Assembly (NCBI GenBank): GCA_043720875.1 | Contig: JAYSRU010000165.1 | Span: 1 to 35,058 of the forward strand | Length of the DNA: 35,058 nt | Direction of reading: 5' to 3' | DNA from: JAYSRU01 sp043720875 | GTDB lineage: Bacteria > Bacteroidota > Bacteroidia > Flavobacteriales_D > Crocinitomicaceae | In this document: positions 16,406 to 24,399 of the stretch, piece by piece | How the letters are laid out: every line of letters starts with the position of its first letter | Numbering within the stretch: the first letter of the stretch is position 1 | Notes under the pieces: model-generated | The model's database searches: none | Told to the model about the DNA's origin: nothing | The model's input: the letters and a program-made list of their open reading frames with translations, nothing else | Position numbers and translations under genes: made by a program

Positions 16406-16479
16406 GGCGAGGTAGCTCAGTTGGTTAGAGCACAGGATTCATAACCCTGAGGTCGAGAGTTCAAATCTCTCTCTCGCTA
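16406..16479 (+). tRNA. tRNA-Met (CAT anticodon)
   Basis: 74 bases fold as a cloverleaf: acceptor GGCGAGG/TCTCGCT with G-T pairs at both ends, D-stem GCTC/GAGC, anticodon loop TTCATAA, T-arm GAGAG-TTCAAAT-CTCTC, discriminator A. CCA is not encoded. The anticodon stem has an A-C apposition at 31-39. It lacks the three G-C pairs typical of initiators, so it is most likely the elongator; a lysidine-modified Ile2 tRNA cannot be fully excluded. Confidence 0.93.
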
Positions 16480-16484
16480 CAAAC

Positions 16485-16517
16485 AAAAAAGCTCAGTTTA
16501 ACGACTGGGCTTTTTTT
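16485..16517 (+). terminator. Intrinsic terminator after tRNA-Met
   Basis: GCTCAGT pairs with ACTGGGC (one T-G wobble) around a TTAACG loop. It is flanked by an A6 run and followed by seven Ts, so it could act on both strands. It starts only 6 bases after the tRNA. Confidence 0.88.
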
Positions 16518-16525
16518 GTGGAATT

Positions 16526-16590
16526 AGATGGAGCAAAGGATTCATATCCGTCAGCTGACGGACGAAGCGTTCAAATCTCTCTCGTTCCTA
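16526..16590 (+). pseudogene. Decayed partial copy of tRNA-Met interrupted by a palindrome
   Basis: Two blocks of the upstream tRNA recur in order: AGGATTCATA (anticodon arm; 16434-16443 and again 16537-16546) and GTTCAAATCTCTCTC (T-arm; 16459-16473 and again 16569-16583), plus GGAGCA matching the D-stem side. The segment between the blocks is 7 bases longer than in the tRNA and holds the perfect palindrome TCCGTCAGCTGACGGA. The 5' acceptor half and a paired 3' acceptor strand are missing, so it cannot be a working tRNA. Confidence 0.7.
16547..16562. repeat. 16-base perfect palindrome TCCGTCAGCTGACGGA
   Basis: Perfect two-fold symmetry centred on CAGCTG, placed where the anticodon-stem 3' strand and variable loop of the tRNA copy should be. 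It could be a small mobile palindrome, a recombination or protein-binding site, or a cruciform. There is only one copy in the window. Confidence 0.7.
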
Positions 16591-16652
16591 GAAAAAAAGT
16601 TTAACTTTATAATAGGTTTTTTTTAATAATCGTTCTTCTCAATAGTTACAGT

Positions 16653-17189
16653 ATGGCAATAAGAGTTTCTTTTTTAATAATAATTTTAAGTTCTGCGCTA
16701 CTATCATGTAATGACGCTACTCAACTGATTCGCAATTCTCATTCAAAAAAGGAAATTCCTAGATTTGTTACGAATGAAGTACCTGAGCATGTTGGTCTGG
16801 TTAACGATTACGAAAATATATACACGGAAAGTGAAGAAGCTTTTTTGGATTCACTTATCACTTCAATTGAAAAAGAATCGACTATCGAAATCGCAATTAT
16901 AACTTTGGACGATAAAATGACAAATGCCAAAGATTTCGACAGTCTTACGCTTGTAATTGCGAAAACTTGGGGTGTCGGGAAACCGAAGAAGAATAACGGC
17001 ATTTTGATAGGTATATCCAGTGTGCTTAAGAAAGTTAGAATTCAAAATGGTTTAGGAATCGAAAAAATAGTGTCAAATGAAGAGACCAAAGCAATTATAG
17101 AAAATAGCATGATTCCGCAATTTAATACTAACCAGTACTTTGAAGGAACACGAATCGGTATTAATGAAATGTATGCGAAATTGAAGTAG
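16653..17189 (+). CDS. TPM-domain lipoprotein
   Basis: 178 residues. N-terminal lipoprotein signal with lipobox LLSC (Cys at residue 19). From about residue 48 the TPM domain: GLVNDYENIYTESEEAFLDSLITSIEKESTIEIAIITLDD, then IAKTWGVGKPKKNNGILIGISSVLKKVRIQNGLGIEKIVSNEETKAIIENSMIPQF. TPM proteins include plant Psb27-repair phosphatases and many bacterial envelope proteins of unclear function. The usual C-terminal membrane helix and Gly-rich tail found in some homologues are absent; the protein ends with the domain. It is anchored by its lipid. No close operon partner: 106 bases with a promoter-like element separate it from thyA. Confidence 0.85.
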   Translation: MAIRVSFLIIILSSALLSCNDATQLIRNSHSKKEIPRFVTNEVPEHVGLVNDYENIYTESEEAFLDSLITSIEKESTIEIAIITLDDKMTNAKDFDSLTLVIAKTWGVGKPKKNNGILIGISSVLKKVRIQNGLGIEKIVSNEETKAIIENSMIPQFNTNQYFEGTRIGINEMYAKLK

Positions 17190-17268
17190 AAACTATTGTA
17201 ACTCTATTTTCTTTCCAACTTTGGGCCTTACTTTTCAACACCCGTGTTCGCACCTCAAAGAATAAGCT

Positions 17269-17276
17269 TATTTTCG
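17269..17276 (+). promoter_or_regulatory. Promoter-like -7 element upstream of thyA
   Basis: TATTTTCG differs from TAnnTTTG at one position and lies 19 bases before the thyA ATG. It is the best candidate in the 106-base gap. Confidence 0.35.
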
Positions 17277-17295
17277 TGTATAATTAGCGAAAAAC

Positions 17296-18090
17296 ATGCA
17301 ACAATACCACGATTTACTGAATCATATCATAAAAACAGGGGCTGACAAAGGCGACAGAACTGGAACAGGAACACGTTCGGTTTTTGGCTATCAATCACGC
17401 TATAATTTGGCAGATGGTTTCCCCATGTTGACCACTAAAAAATTACATTTACGTTCGATTATCCATGAATTACTGTGGTTTTTAAAGGGTGATACAAATA
17501 TCAAATACTTGAAAGACAATCAAGTGCGTATTTGGGATGAATGGGCAGATGAAAACGGAGACCTTGGGCCAGTTTATGGACACCAGTGGCGTTCTTGGCC
17601 AGCAAACGACGGTGGAAAAATTGATCAAATCTCAAACTTGGTACAGCAATTAAAAACAAATCCAAATTCGCGTCGTATGATCGTGAGCGCATGGAATGTG
17701 GCAGATGTTGATCAAATGGCATTGCCGCCTTGTCATTGTTTGTTTCAATTTTATGTAGCTAATAATAAGTTAAGCTGTCAGTTATACCAGCGCAGTGCGG
17801 ATACTTTTTTAGGTGTTCCTTTCAATATTGCTTCGTATGCTTTGTTTACCATGATGTTAGCCCAAGTATGTGACCTTGAAGTGGGCGATTTCATTCACAC
17901 GTTGGGCGATGCACATTTGTACAACAACCATTTCGAACAAGCAGAACTACAACTTACGCGAACACCTTTTGCCTTGCCTACTATGAAACTTAATCCGAAC
18001 GTGAAAGACATTTTTGGCTTTACAATCGACGATTTCGAATTGGAAAACTATGAGAGTCATCCACACATTAAAGGCATCGTTGCAGTTTAA
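17296..18090 (+). CDS. thyA: Thymidylate synthase
   Basis: 264 residues, exactly the length of the E. coli enzyme. Makes dTMP from dUMP using methylenetetrahydrofolate. Seen: DRTGTGTRSVFGYQSRYNLADGFPMLTTKKLHLRSIIHELLWFLKGDTNI (phosphate-binding Arg and the conserved N-terminal region), the nucleophile in LPPCHC (C146, same number as in E. coli), SCQLYQRSADTFLGVPFNIASYALF and DAHLYNNHFEQAELQL. All key residues are present. folA follows after 5 bases, fitting the need to recycle the dihydrofolate made here. Confidence 0.98.
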   Translation: MQQYHDLLNHIIKTGADKGDRTGTGTRSVFGYQSRYNLADGFPMLTTKKLHLRSIIHELLWFLKGDTNIKYLKDNQVRIWDEWADENGDLGPVYGHQWRSWPANDGGKIDQISNLVQQLKTNPNSRRMIVSAWNVADVDQMALPPCHCLFQFYVANNKLSCQLYQRSADTFLGVPFNIASYALFTMMLAQVCDLEVGDFIHTLGDAHLYNNHFEQAELQLTRTPFALPTMKLNPNVKDIFGFTIDDFELENYESHPHIKGIVAV

Positions 18091-18095
18091 TTGAG

Positions 18096-18608
18096 ATGAA
18101 AAAAATAGCATTAATTGTAGCGAAAACTACAAACAATCAAATTGGTAAGAACAATGATTTGTTGTGGCATTTACCAAAAGATATGGCTTTCTTTAAGAGT
18201 ATAACGCGCGATGCAATTGTACTTACAGGAAGGAAAAATTACGAGTCGATTCCTGAAAAATACAGACCATTGCCGGGTCGCGAAAATTGGGTGTTAACGA
18301 GAGCTGTGGCATATAAAGCTGATGGAGCCGTGTTGTTCCATTCGTTGCAAGAAGCACTTGTATTTTATCAAAATTATGCAACAGACAAAACCTTGTTTAT
18401 TATAGGTGGAGGACAAATTTATGCAGAAGCTTTGGCGCTGAATTGCGTAGATGAAATGTACATTACGGAAGTGAATATTGCACTAGACGGCGATACAGTT
18501 TTCCCTAGTTTTGACCATGATTTATGGCACGAGGAAACTCTAGAAGAACATGGGAAAGATGAAAAACATAGTTTCGACTTTACGATGAAACACTATACCA
18601 AAAAGTAA
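18096..18608 (+). CDS. folA: Dihydrofolate reductase
   Basis: 170 residues, the normal length. Reduces dihydrofolate to tetrahydrofolate with NADPH, restoring the cofactor oxidised by ThyA. Seen: ALIVAKTTNNQIGKNNDLLWHLPKDMAFFK with the catalytic acid D29, the NADPH-binding LTGRKNYESIP, LPGRENWVLTR, and FIIGGGQIYAEAL. The residue before the GRK turn is Thr in LTGRK where MGRKT is common; this is ordinary variation. Placed between thyA and topB, with gaps of 5 and 3 bases, so all three share a transcript. Confidence 0.97.
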   Translation: MKKIALIVAKTTNNQIGKNNDLLWHLPKDMAFFKSITRDAIVLTGRKNYESIPEKYRPLPGRENWVLTRAVAYKADGAVLFHSLQEALVFYQNYATDKTLFIIGGGQIYAEALALNCVDEMYITEVNIALDGDTVFPSFDHDLWHEETLEEHGKDEKHSFDFTMKHYTKK

Positions 18609-18611
18609 GGT

Positions 18612-20750
18612 ATGATTCTTTGTATTGCAGAAAAACCAAGTGTAGCCAGAGATATTGCATCAATTCTAGGAGCGAATGTGAAAAGAGATGGTTACTTCGA
18701 AGGTAATGGTTATGCCGTTTCGTGGACAATTGGGCATTTGTGTACGCTAAAAGAGCCACACGATTACAATGCCAACCACAAATCTTGGAGCTTGTATGAT
18801 TTGCCCTTAATTCCAGAAAAATTTGGCATCAAACTCATAGAAAATCCTGGGCAATTGCGCCAATTTAAAGTTATTGAGCGCTTGGTTGCAGAATGTGCAG
18901 AAGTGATAAATTGTGGTGATGCTGGGCAAGAAGGAGAGTTAATACAACGTTGGGTACTTCACCTGGCAAAATGTAATAAACCGGTAAAGCGTTTGTGGAT
19001 TTCGTCATTGACGGATGAAGCGATTAAAGACGGATTCAAGAACCTAAAAGCAGCAACCGATTATAACCGATTGTATGCTGCAGGAAATGCTAGGGCAGTA
19101 GGGGATTGGTTGTTGGGGATTAACGCAACACGATTGTATACCATGAAATTTGGTCAATCGAAACAAGTTTTATCGATAGGAAGGGTACAAACACCAACCT
19201 TAAACATTATTGTAACGCGGCACAAAGAAATTGAAGCATTTAACTCAGCCGAGTTTTTTGAATTGCATACCATTTATCGTGGAGTTGATTTTTCTTTTGA
19301 CAAGGGAAGAATTGACAAAGAAGAGCGTGCCAATAAGGGCTTGCAAATGATTTCAGGTCAACCATTTATGGTTACTAATTTCGAACAAAAGGAAGGAAAA
19401 GAAGGCAATCCAAAATTATTTGATTTAACATCATTGCAAGTTGAGGCGAACAGGAAACACGGCTATACCTCGGAGCAAACGCTCAATTTGGTTCAAAATT
19501 TATACGAAAAGAAAGTAGTTTCTTATCCAAGGGTGGATACAAATTACCTAACGGATGATTTGTATCCTAAGATTCCTGGAATTATGGAAGGATTGCTTCA
19601 TTTTAAAAGTTTAACGAAGCCAGTTTTGGAAAAGCCAATTCCGAAGTCGAAAAATGTTTTTGATAATGCAAAAGTGACGGATCACCATGCTATTATACCA
19701 ACTGGAATTGCCCCAAGTGGAATTTCTCCAGAAGAGCAACACATTTACATCCTCATTTCTAAACGCTTTATCGCTGCGTTTTATCCGGAATGTAAGGTAA
19801 GTAATACCACCGTTTTGGGAGAAGTTGCAGTGCCGGATGGCAGTTCAAAAATTGGTTTTAAGGCTACGGGTAGACAAGTGTTAGATTTAGGCTGGCGGAA
19901 AGTTTTTGCTGACGACAAAGCGGATAAAGCTGAATCACCAGCTGAGCAAAGTATGCCCATATTTGTTGAAGGCGAAACAGGGCCGCATACGCCTCGAATT
20001 GACCGTAAAAAAACAACAGCACCCAAACCACATACGGAAGCAACGTTATTGAAAGCGATGGAAGCTGCTGGAAGAAATGTGGAGGATGAAGAATTGCGAG
20101 AAGCCTTAAAAAGTAATGGAATTGGTCGTCCATCCACACGTGCAAATATTATCGAAACCTTATTTAAGCGACAATACATCGTAAGAAAGGGAAAATCAAT
20201 TTTTGCAACGGAAACAGGCGTACAATTGATTGATACGATTGATAACGAATTGATCAAATCTCCTGAATTGACTGGTCAATGGGAAAGTAAATTGCGCCAA
20301 ATTGAAAAAGGTGAGTATGACCCTGAATTATTCAAATCTGAATTAATTGCCATGTTAAAGGAAATCACAGATGAGGTTTTGTTTAATGCCAGCAACAAAC
20401 GGATCACCTTGGTTTCGGAAGAAGTTAAAGCACCTAAGAAAGTTAGTGTTCCCCGTGTAAAAAAGATAGTAGAGAAAGTAGCTATTGAAGCTATTCTATG
20501 CCCTAAATGTAAAACAGGAAAGTTTTTAAAAGGCAAAAATGCGTATGGCTGTAGCAACTATGCCAACGGATGTAAAGTAATAGTTCCCTTCGAAATCATG
20601 AGCAAAAAGTTGACAGATGTCCAAATCGTTGATTTATTGACGGTTGGAAAAACGAAAAAAATCAAGGGCTTAAAATATCCAGGACAACAAGCAAGTATGG
20701 ATGGCGTTTTAGAACTGACAGACGATTTTAATATCGGTTTGGAGGAATAA
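18612..20750 (+). CDS. topB: Type IA DNA topoisomerase (topoisomerase III)
   Basis: 712 residues. TOPRIM domain first (about 1-140): ILCIAEKPSVARDIASILG with the catalytic Glu, and INCGDAGQEGELIQRWV. Then the core with RLYAAGNARAVGDWLLGINATRLYT, LSIGRVQTPTLNIIV, the active-site tyrosine in VVSYPRVDTNYLTDDL and the helix GIGRPSTRANIIETLFKRQYI. The C-terminus has one zinc ribbon (CPKCKTGKFLKGKNAYGCSN..NGC) and a short basic stretch. It relaxes or decatenates DNA through a single-strand break, working with RecQ-type helicases in known systems. The acidic motif is DAGQEGE rather than DPDREGQ of E. coli, a form seen in TopB of other phyla. Starts 3 bases after folA. Confidence 0.95.
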   Translation: MILCIAEKPSVARDIASILGANVKRDGYFEGNGYAVSWTIGHLCTLKEPHDYNANHKSWSLYDLPLIPEKFGIKLIENPGQLRQFKVIERLVAECAEVINCGDAGQEGELIQRWVLHLAKCNKPVKRLWISSLTDEAIKDGFKNLKAATDYNRLYAAGNARAVGDWLLGINATRLYTMKFGQSKQVLSIGRVQTPTLNIIVTRHKEIEAFNSAEFFELHTIYRGVDFSFDKGRIDKEERANKGLQMISGQPFMVTNFEQKEGKEGNPKLFDLTSLQVEANRKHGYTSEQTLNLVQNLYEKKVVSYPRVDTNYLTDDLYPKIPGIMEGLLHFKSLTKPVLEKPIPKSKNVFDNAKVTDHHAIIPTGIAPSGISPEEQHIYILISKRFIAAFYPECKVSNTTVLGEVAVPDGSSKIGFKATGRQVLDLGWRKVFADDKADKAESPAEQSMPIFVEGETGPHTPRIDRKKTTAPKPHTEATLLKAMEAAGRNVEDEELREALKSNGIGRPSTRANIIETLFKRQYIVRKGKSIFATETGVQLIDTIDNELIKSPELTGQWESKLRQIEKGEYDPELFKSELIAMLKEITDEVLFNASNKRITLVSEEVKAPKKVSVPRVKKIVEKVAIEAILCPKCKTGKFLKGKNAYGCSNYANGCKVIVPFEIMSKKLTDVQIVDLLTVGKTKKIKGLKYPGQQASMDGVLELTDDFNIGLEE

Positions 20751-20763
20751 TTGGACATAAAAA

Positions 20764-20792
20764 AAGGAGATTTACAAAACCTCCTTAATTAC
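20764..20792 (-). terminator. Intrinsic terminator of clpX
   Basis: AAGGAG pairs with CTCCTT around an 11-base loop in the 56-base convergent gap. Read on the minus strand the hairpin is followed by a T-run (plus-strand A7 at 20758-20765), so it best serves clpX. On the plus strand only AATTACTTT follows, so it is weaker for topB. Confidence 0.7.
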
Positions 20793-20806
20793 TTTCATCT
20801 TATTTT

Positions 20807-22039
20807 TTAAGCAACCTTCAATCGGCTAACTTTAGATTTAGAAAATTTGGCTTCTGCTACGTCAAGCGTTAAACGAAACTCTTTTACATTTTTACTTGGT
20901 AATTCGTACATCGCATCGGTGAGGATAGCTTCACAAATAGAGCGCAAGCCACGTGCTCCAAGTTTAAATTCAATCGCTTTTTCTACAATGAAATCTAAAA
21001 CGGGTCCGTCAATTTGAAGTTTAATTTCGTCCAATTCAAACAGTTTTGAATACTGCTTAATCAAAGCATTTTTCGGCTCAGTTAGAATTCGTTTTAAACT
21101 CTTAGCATCTAAGGGGTCTAAACTTGTAACTACAGGAAAACGACCAACTAATTCAGGTATAATTCCGTATGTTTTAATGTCAGAAGGATTGATGTATTGT
21201 AAGAAATTGTCTTCGTTTACATATTCATCCAATGATTTTTTAGAGAAACCAATTGTACTTGTGTTCACGCGTCGACCAATAATTTTTTCGATACCGTCAA
21301 ACGCACCTCCACAAATGAAAAGTATGTTTTTAGTATCAATTTGAATCATTTTTTGCTCGGGATGTTTTCTTCCTCCTTGTGGTGGAACATTAACCGTGGC
21401 ACCTTCTAATAATTTAAGCAAAGCTTGTTGCACACCTTCACCAGATACATCACGTGTGATGCTTGGGTTATCAGATTTACGCGCAATTTTGTCAATTTCA
21501 TCGATGAAAACGATTCCACGTTGTGCGGCTTCCACATTGTAGTCTGCCGCTTGCAATAAACGCGATAAAATGCTTTCTACATCTTCACCAACATATCCAG
21601 CTTCGGTTAAAACCGTTGCATCGGCTATACAAAATGGAACGTTCAACATTTTAGCAATCGTTTTTGCCAGTAAGGTTTTACCAGTTCCTGTACGACCTAC
21701 TAAAACAACGTTAGATTTTTCGACTTCAACATCGTCTGCCGAAACAGTTTGACCTAAACGTTTATAGTGATTGTACACTGCAACAGATAATGTCTTTTTT
21801 GCTTCTTCTTGTCCAATTACATATTCATCCAATTTTTCCTTTATCTCTAAAGGTTTATAGATTTTGTAATTTTGTGTTTTTTCTTTCTTCTCAGCACTTG
21901 CTTCATCGCCCGTAACAATTTGTGCAGCTTGAGCCACGCAATGGTCGCAAATGTGACCAGAAATACCTGCAATTAATACACCTACTTGAGATCTGCCTCT
22001 ACCGCAGAATGAACAAGATGTAGAATCTTTTTTTGCCAT
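20807..22039 (-). CDS. clpX: ATP-dependent Clp protease ATP-binding subunit ClpX
   Basis: 410 residues. N-terminal zinc-binding domain with Cys at 9, 12, 31 and 34 (CSFC..ICDHC) for adaptor and substrate recognition; AAA+ domain with Walker A GRTGTGKTLLAK, pore loop GYVGED, Walker B IVFIDEIDKIA, the ClpP-docking IGF loop (STIGFSKK) and sensor-2 region GARGLRSICEAIL. It unfolds tagged substrates and feeds them to ClpP, encoded just upstream. All functional motifs are intact. A terminator-like hairpin separates the two genes. Confidence 0.98.
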   Translation of the reverse strand: MAKKDSTSCSFCGRGRSQVGVLIAGISGHICDHCVAQAAQIVTGDEASAEKKEKTQNYKIYKPLEIKEKLDEYVIGQEEAKKTLSVAVYNHYKRLGQTVSADDVEVEKSNVVLVGRTGTGKTLLAKTIAKMLNVPFCIADATVLTEAGYVGEDVESILSRLLQAADYNVEAAQRGIVFIDEIDKIARKSDNPSITRDVSGEGVQQALLKLLEGATVNVPPQGGRKHPEQKMIQIDTKNILFICGGAFDGIEKIIGRRVNTSTIGFSKKSLDEYVNEDNFLQYINPSDIKTYGIIPELVGRFPVVTSLDPLDAKSLKRILTEPKNALIKQYSKLFELDEIKLQIDGPVLDFIVEKAIEFKLGARGLRSICEAILTDAMYELPSKNVKEFRLTLDVAEAKFSKSKVSRLKVA

Positions 22040-22048
22040 AATTTGTAT

Positions 22049-22088
22049 AAAAAAATTGACGCACTGTTTTGAAGCAGCACGTCAATTT
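22049..22088 (-). terminator. Hairpin with T-run between clpP and clpX
   Basis: AAATTGACG at 22053-22061 pairs with CGTCAATTT at 22080-22088. On the minus strand the stem extends inward through TGCTG/CAGTG (two wobbles) to an 8-base loop, and the 3' side runs into seven Ts ending only about 10 bases before the clpX start. It is shaped like an intrinsic terminator and probably attenuates read-through into clpX. Confidence 0.75.
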
Positions 22089-22102
22089 AAGTTGTTGTGT
22101 TA

Positions 22103-22771
22103 TTATTTTTCGTTTCTGAACATAACTTCATCCACCATTCCGTATTCTTTTGCTTCATCTGCAATCATCCAATAATCACGGTCTGAATCAGCCCAAACTT
22201 TATCGTAAGGTTGGTTTGAATGTTTTGCGATAATGTCGTAAAGTTCCTTTTTCAATTTTGAAATTTCACGCGCTGTGATTTCGATGTCAGATGCTTGACC
22301 TTGCGCTCCACCCATTGGTTGGTGAATCATAACACGTGAGTGCTTTAATGCGGTACGTTTTCCAGCTGCTCCAGCACACAATAAAACTGCACCCATAGAT
22401 GCTGCCATACCTGTACAAATTGTAGCAACATCCGGACGAATGTATTGCATGGTATCGTAAATACCTAAACCAGCATATACGCTTCCTCCAGGAGAGTTTA
22501 AGTAAATTTGAATGTCTTTTTTAGGATCAACTGATTCTAAGAATAACAATTGAGCGTTAATGATATTCGCTACTTGGTCGTTAATTCCAGTACCCAAGAA
22601 GATAATTCTATCCATCATCAATCGTGAAAAAACATCCATTTGTGTCATGTTCATCGGACGTTCTTCAATGATGTAAGGCGTCATTGAACTTTCGATGTAA
22701 TGGTTTAAAGTCATACTATTGATACCAACATGCTTTGTAGCGTATTTATTGAATTCGTTATTATCAAACAT
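22103..22771 (-). CDS. clpP: ATP-dependent Clp protease proteolytic subunit ClpP
   Basis: 222 residues. Serine protease of the ClpP fold: FLGTGINDQVANIINAQLLFLES, IQIYLNSPGGSVYAGLGIYDTMQYI, the nucleophile Ser in GMAASMGAVLLCAG, His in HSRVMIHQPMGGAQGQ, and Asp in the SDRDYWMIADEAKEYGMVDEV region. An N-terminal extension of about 30 residues before the conserved start suggests a self-cleaved propeptide. Forms the barrel that degrades proteins unfolded by ClpX. An exact -7 promoter element lies upstream, and the gene is insulated from tig by a strong terminator. Confidence 0.98.
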   Translation of the reverse strand: MFDNNEFNKYATKHVGINSMTLNHYIESSMTPYIIEERPMNMTQMDVFSRLMMDRIIFLGTGINDQVANIINAQLLFLESVDPKKDIQIYLNSPGGSVYAGLGIYDTMQYIRPDVATICTGMAASMGAVLLCAGAAGKRTALKHSRVMIHQPMGGAQGQASDIEITAREISKLKKELYDIIAKHSNQPYDKVWADSDRDYWMIADEAKEYGMVDEVMFRNEK

Positions 22772-22795
22772 AAATATTTCGTTTTTTTAATTAAT

Positions 22796-22815
22796 AATTA
22801 ACCTCGACGAGTTAA
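22796..22815. promoter_or_regulatory. Inverted repeat in the clpP 5' leader
   Basis: TTAAC..GTTAA arms, with CTCG/CGAG inside offset by one base, between the clpP promoter element and the start codon. It could be an operator or an RNA hairpin. No known repressor site was recognised. Confidence 0.35.
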
Positions 22816-22822
22816 TGAAAGT

Positions 22823-22830
22823 CAAAGTTA
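22823..22830 (-). promoter_or_regulatory. Bacteroidota -7 promoter element for clpP
   Basis: Minus-strand TAACTTTG matches TAnnTTTG. A TTG 17 bases further upstream (22848-22850) could be the -33 element. The leader to the clpP ATG would be about 48 bases. Confidence 0.6.
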
Positions 22831-22914
22831 TACAATTCCTCGAAAGACAAGCACCTTGCCATGCTTTTTTTGTCATGTATTTTCTGACATTCCGTCGCTT
22901 GGATTTATTTTATG

Positions 22915-22951
22915 AAAAAAGCGCCTGAATAAGTTCTATTCAGGCGCTTTT
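22915..22951 (-). terminator. Strong intrinsic terminator after tig
   Basis: GCGCCTGAATA (22921-22931) pairs perfectly with TATTCAGGCGC (22937-22947) around a 5-base loop. It is flanked by A6 and T4 on the plus strand, so a six-T run follows on the minus strand. It is the strongest hairpin in the window. Confidence 0.93.
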
Positions 22952-22972
22952 ATATTTTGTATAATTCAGGAA

Positions 22973-24325
22973 TTAGTTATTCGCAATGGCAACAAACTCG
23001 TCGTAGTCAAACGATTTTTCATTCAATTTCAAATTGTTTTTGAAAAGATCAGTAAGTTTCACTTCTGCCAAACGATCGTAAATACCATTTGCTTCTTCAC
23101 GTTTTGATAAAATACCTCGAGCAGCTTTGGTTAATTCCTCCTCACCTGGATTTGGCATTCCATACTGCGCATATTGATTCATTAATAACCCTTTTGTAAA
23201 TTCTAACACTTCATTGGGGTCGAATTTCACGTCATATGTTTTGAATAGTTGACCTTGAATTAATTGCCATTTTAATCCTTTGATGTAAGAATCATATTCT
23301 TTTTCAATTTGTTCATCTGTAATTGGATCGGCTGAACTTACTTTTAACCAACGTTTTAAGAATCCATCTGGAAGTTCAACTTTGGTGTTTTCCAATAATG
23401 AAGTGTAAACATCACGTGTTAAAATACGATCAGAATCGTTTTCAAACATCCCTTCTAAATCAGTAGCAATACGATCGTTCAACTCTTTTTCAGAAGTAAG
23501 CACACCTTCACCAAATATTTTGTCAAAAAACTCTTGGTTCATTTCTGCTAAATCCATTGTGCGGATTTCGTTAATGGTGATTTGATACATCGACTCAAGC
23601 GCGTCAAGATTATCTTCTTTCACGCCAAGCATAGATGCGGTATCATTTTCTCCGCGCGAAACATCTGCTGGATCAACGATAAAAGTATCCCCTTTTTTTG
23701 CATTCAAGAGTGATGCTTTTAGCGTATCATTTGTGATTGAATCCATTGAAATTGTAGATGAATTCATTACGCCACCTTCTTTGATTGTATTGTCTTCAGC
23801 CAATTCTAAAAATTGAACAAACATTAAGTCGTTCTCTCCAACAGCATCAACCGTACGCATTTTTCCATAACGACGGCGTAAATCATCTGTTTGTTTTCCG
23901 ATTAATACAGCGTCAATTTTAACTTTATTGTAGGTGAATGGATTTTGCTTTTTCAAATCAACTTCTACAGTTGGCACGAGACCAATTTCATACGAAAACT
24001 CAAAATCTTCTGGCTGATCCATGTTTCCTTGCATAGGTGCTGTAGCTAATGGGATTGGATTTCCTAAAAGATCTAATTTATGTAAAGCTATGAAATCATA
24101 AAGTGCTTTTGTAGCAGTTGTATTTAACTCGTCTACCAATACACCTTTTCCAAATTGTTTTTGAATTACGCTAAGTGGAACCATTCCTTTTCTGAAACCA
24201 GGAATATTCGCCTTTAGACGGTGATCTTCTAATTTGTGTTGCACTTTAAAAATGTAATCTGCTTTTTTAACTTGTACTTTTAATACTGCAGTTAAGGGCC
24301 CAGTCTCTTCGCGTAATACGTTCAT
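22973..24325 (-). CDS. tig: Trigger factor (ribosome-associated chaperone)
   Basis: 450 residues. The N-terminal ribosome-binding domain has the signature IPGFRKGMVPLSVIQKQFG. A divergent peptidyl-prolyl isomerase-like domain follows (about 150-250, VGENDLMFVQFLELAEDN and AKKGDTFIVDP), then a helical C-terminal chaperone domain from about 255 to the end. It cradles nascent chains at the ribosome exit. The FKBP-like domain lacks the usual aromatic pocket signature, as is common in Bacteroidota, so isomerase activity is doubtful. Upstream of clpP-clpX in the same order as in many bacteria, but with a strong terminator after it. Confidence 0.93.
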   Translation of the reverse strand: MNVLREETGPLTAVLKVQVKKADYIFKVQHKLEDHRLKANIPGFRKGMVPLSVIQKQFGKGVLVDELNTTATKALYDFIALHKLDLLGNPIPLATAPMQGNMDQPEDFEFSYEIGLVPTVEVDLKKQNPFTYNKVKIDAVLIGKQTDDLRRRYGKMRTVDAVGENDLMFVQFLELAEDNTIKEGGVMNSSTISMDSITNDTLKASLLNAKKGDTFIVDPADVSRGENDTASMLGVKEDNLDALESMYQITINEIRTMDLAEMNQEFFDKIFGEGVLTSEKELNDRIATDLEGMFENDSDRILTRDVYTSLLENTKVELPDGFLKRWLKVSSADPITDEQIEKEYDSYIKGLKWQLIQGQLFKTYDVKFDPNEVLEFTKGLLMNQYAQYGMPNPGEEELTKAARGILSKREEANGIYDRLAEVKLTDLFKNNLKLNEKSFDYDEFVAIANN

Positions 24326-24357
24326 ATTTATTCTTTTAAGCTGTTATTATTGTTTTA

Positions 24358-24391
24358 AACAAAAATGACCGCTTCATAGAAACGGTCATTT
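24358..24391 (-). terminator. Intrinsic terminator after tRNA-Leu
   Basis: AAATGACCG (24363-24371) pairs with CGGTCATTT (24383-24391) around an 11-base loop. On the minus strand five Ts follow. It lies 9 bases after the tRNA and ahead of tig, so tig needs its own promoter or read-through. Confidence 0.8.
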
Positions 24392-24399
24392 AATCTCGG

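Noticed and set aside
16406..16590. Integrated genomic island bounded by tRNA direct repeats
   Set aside because: The two repeats are only about 105 bases apart with no integrase or cargo; at most a scar remains.
19781..20257. 158-codon antisense frame inside topB
   Set aside because: The topB protein is conserved through this region; the antisense product shows no domain, no start signal and only reflects codon structure.
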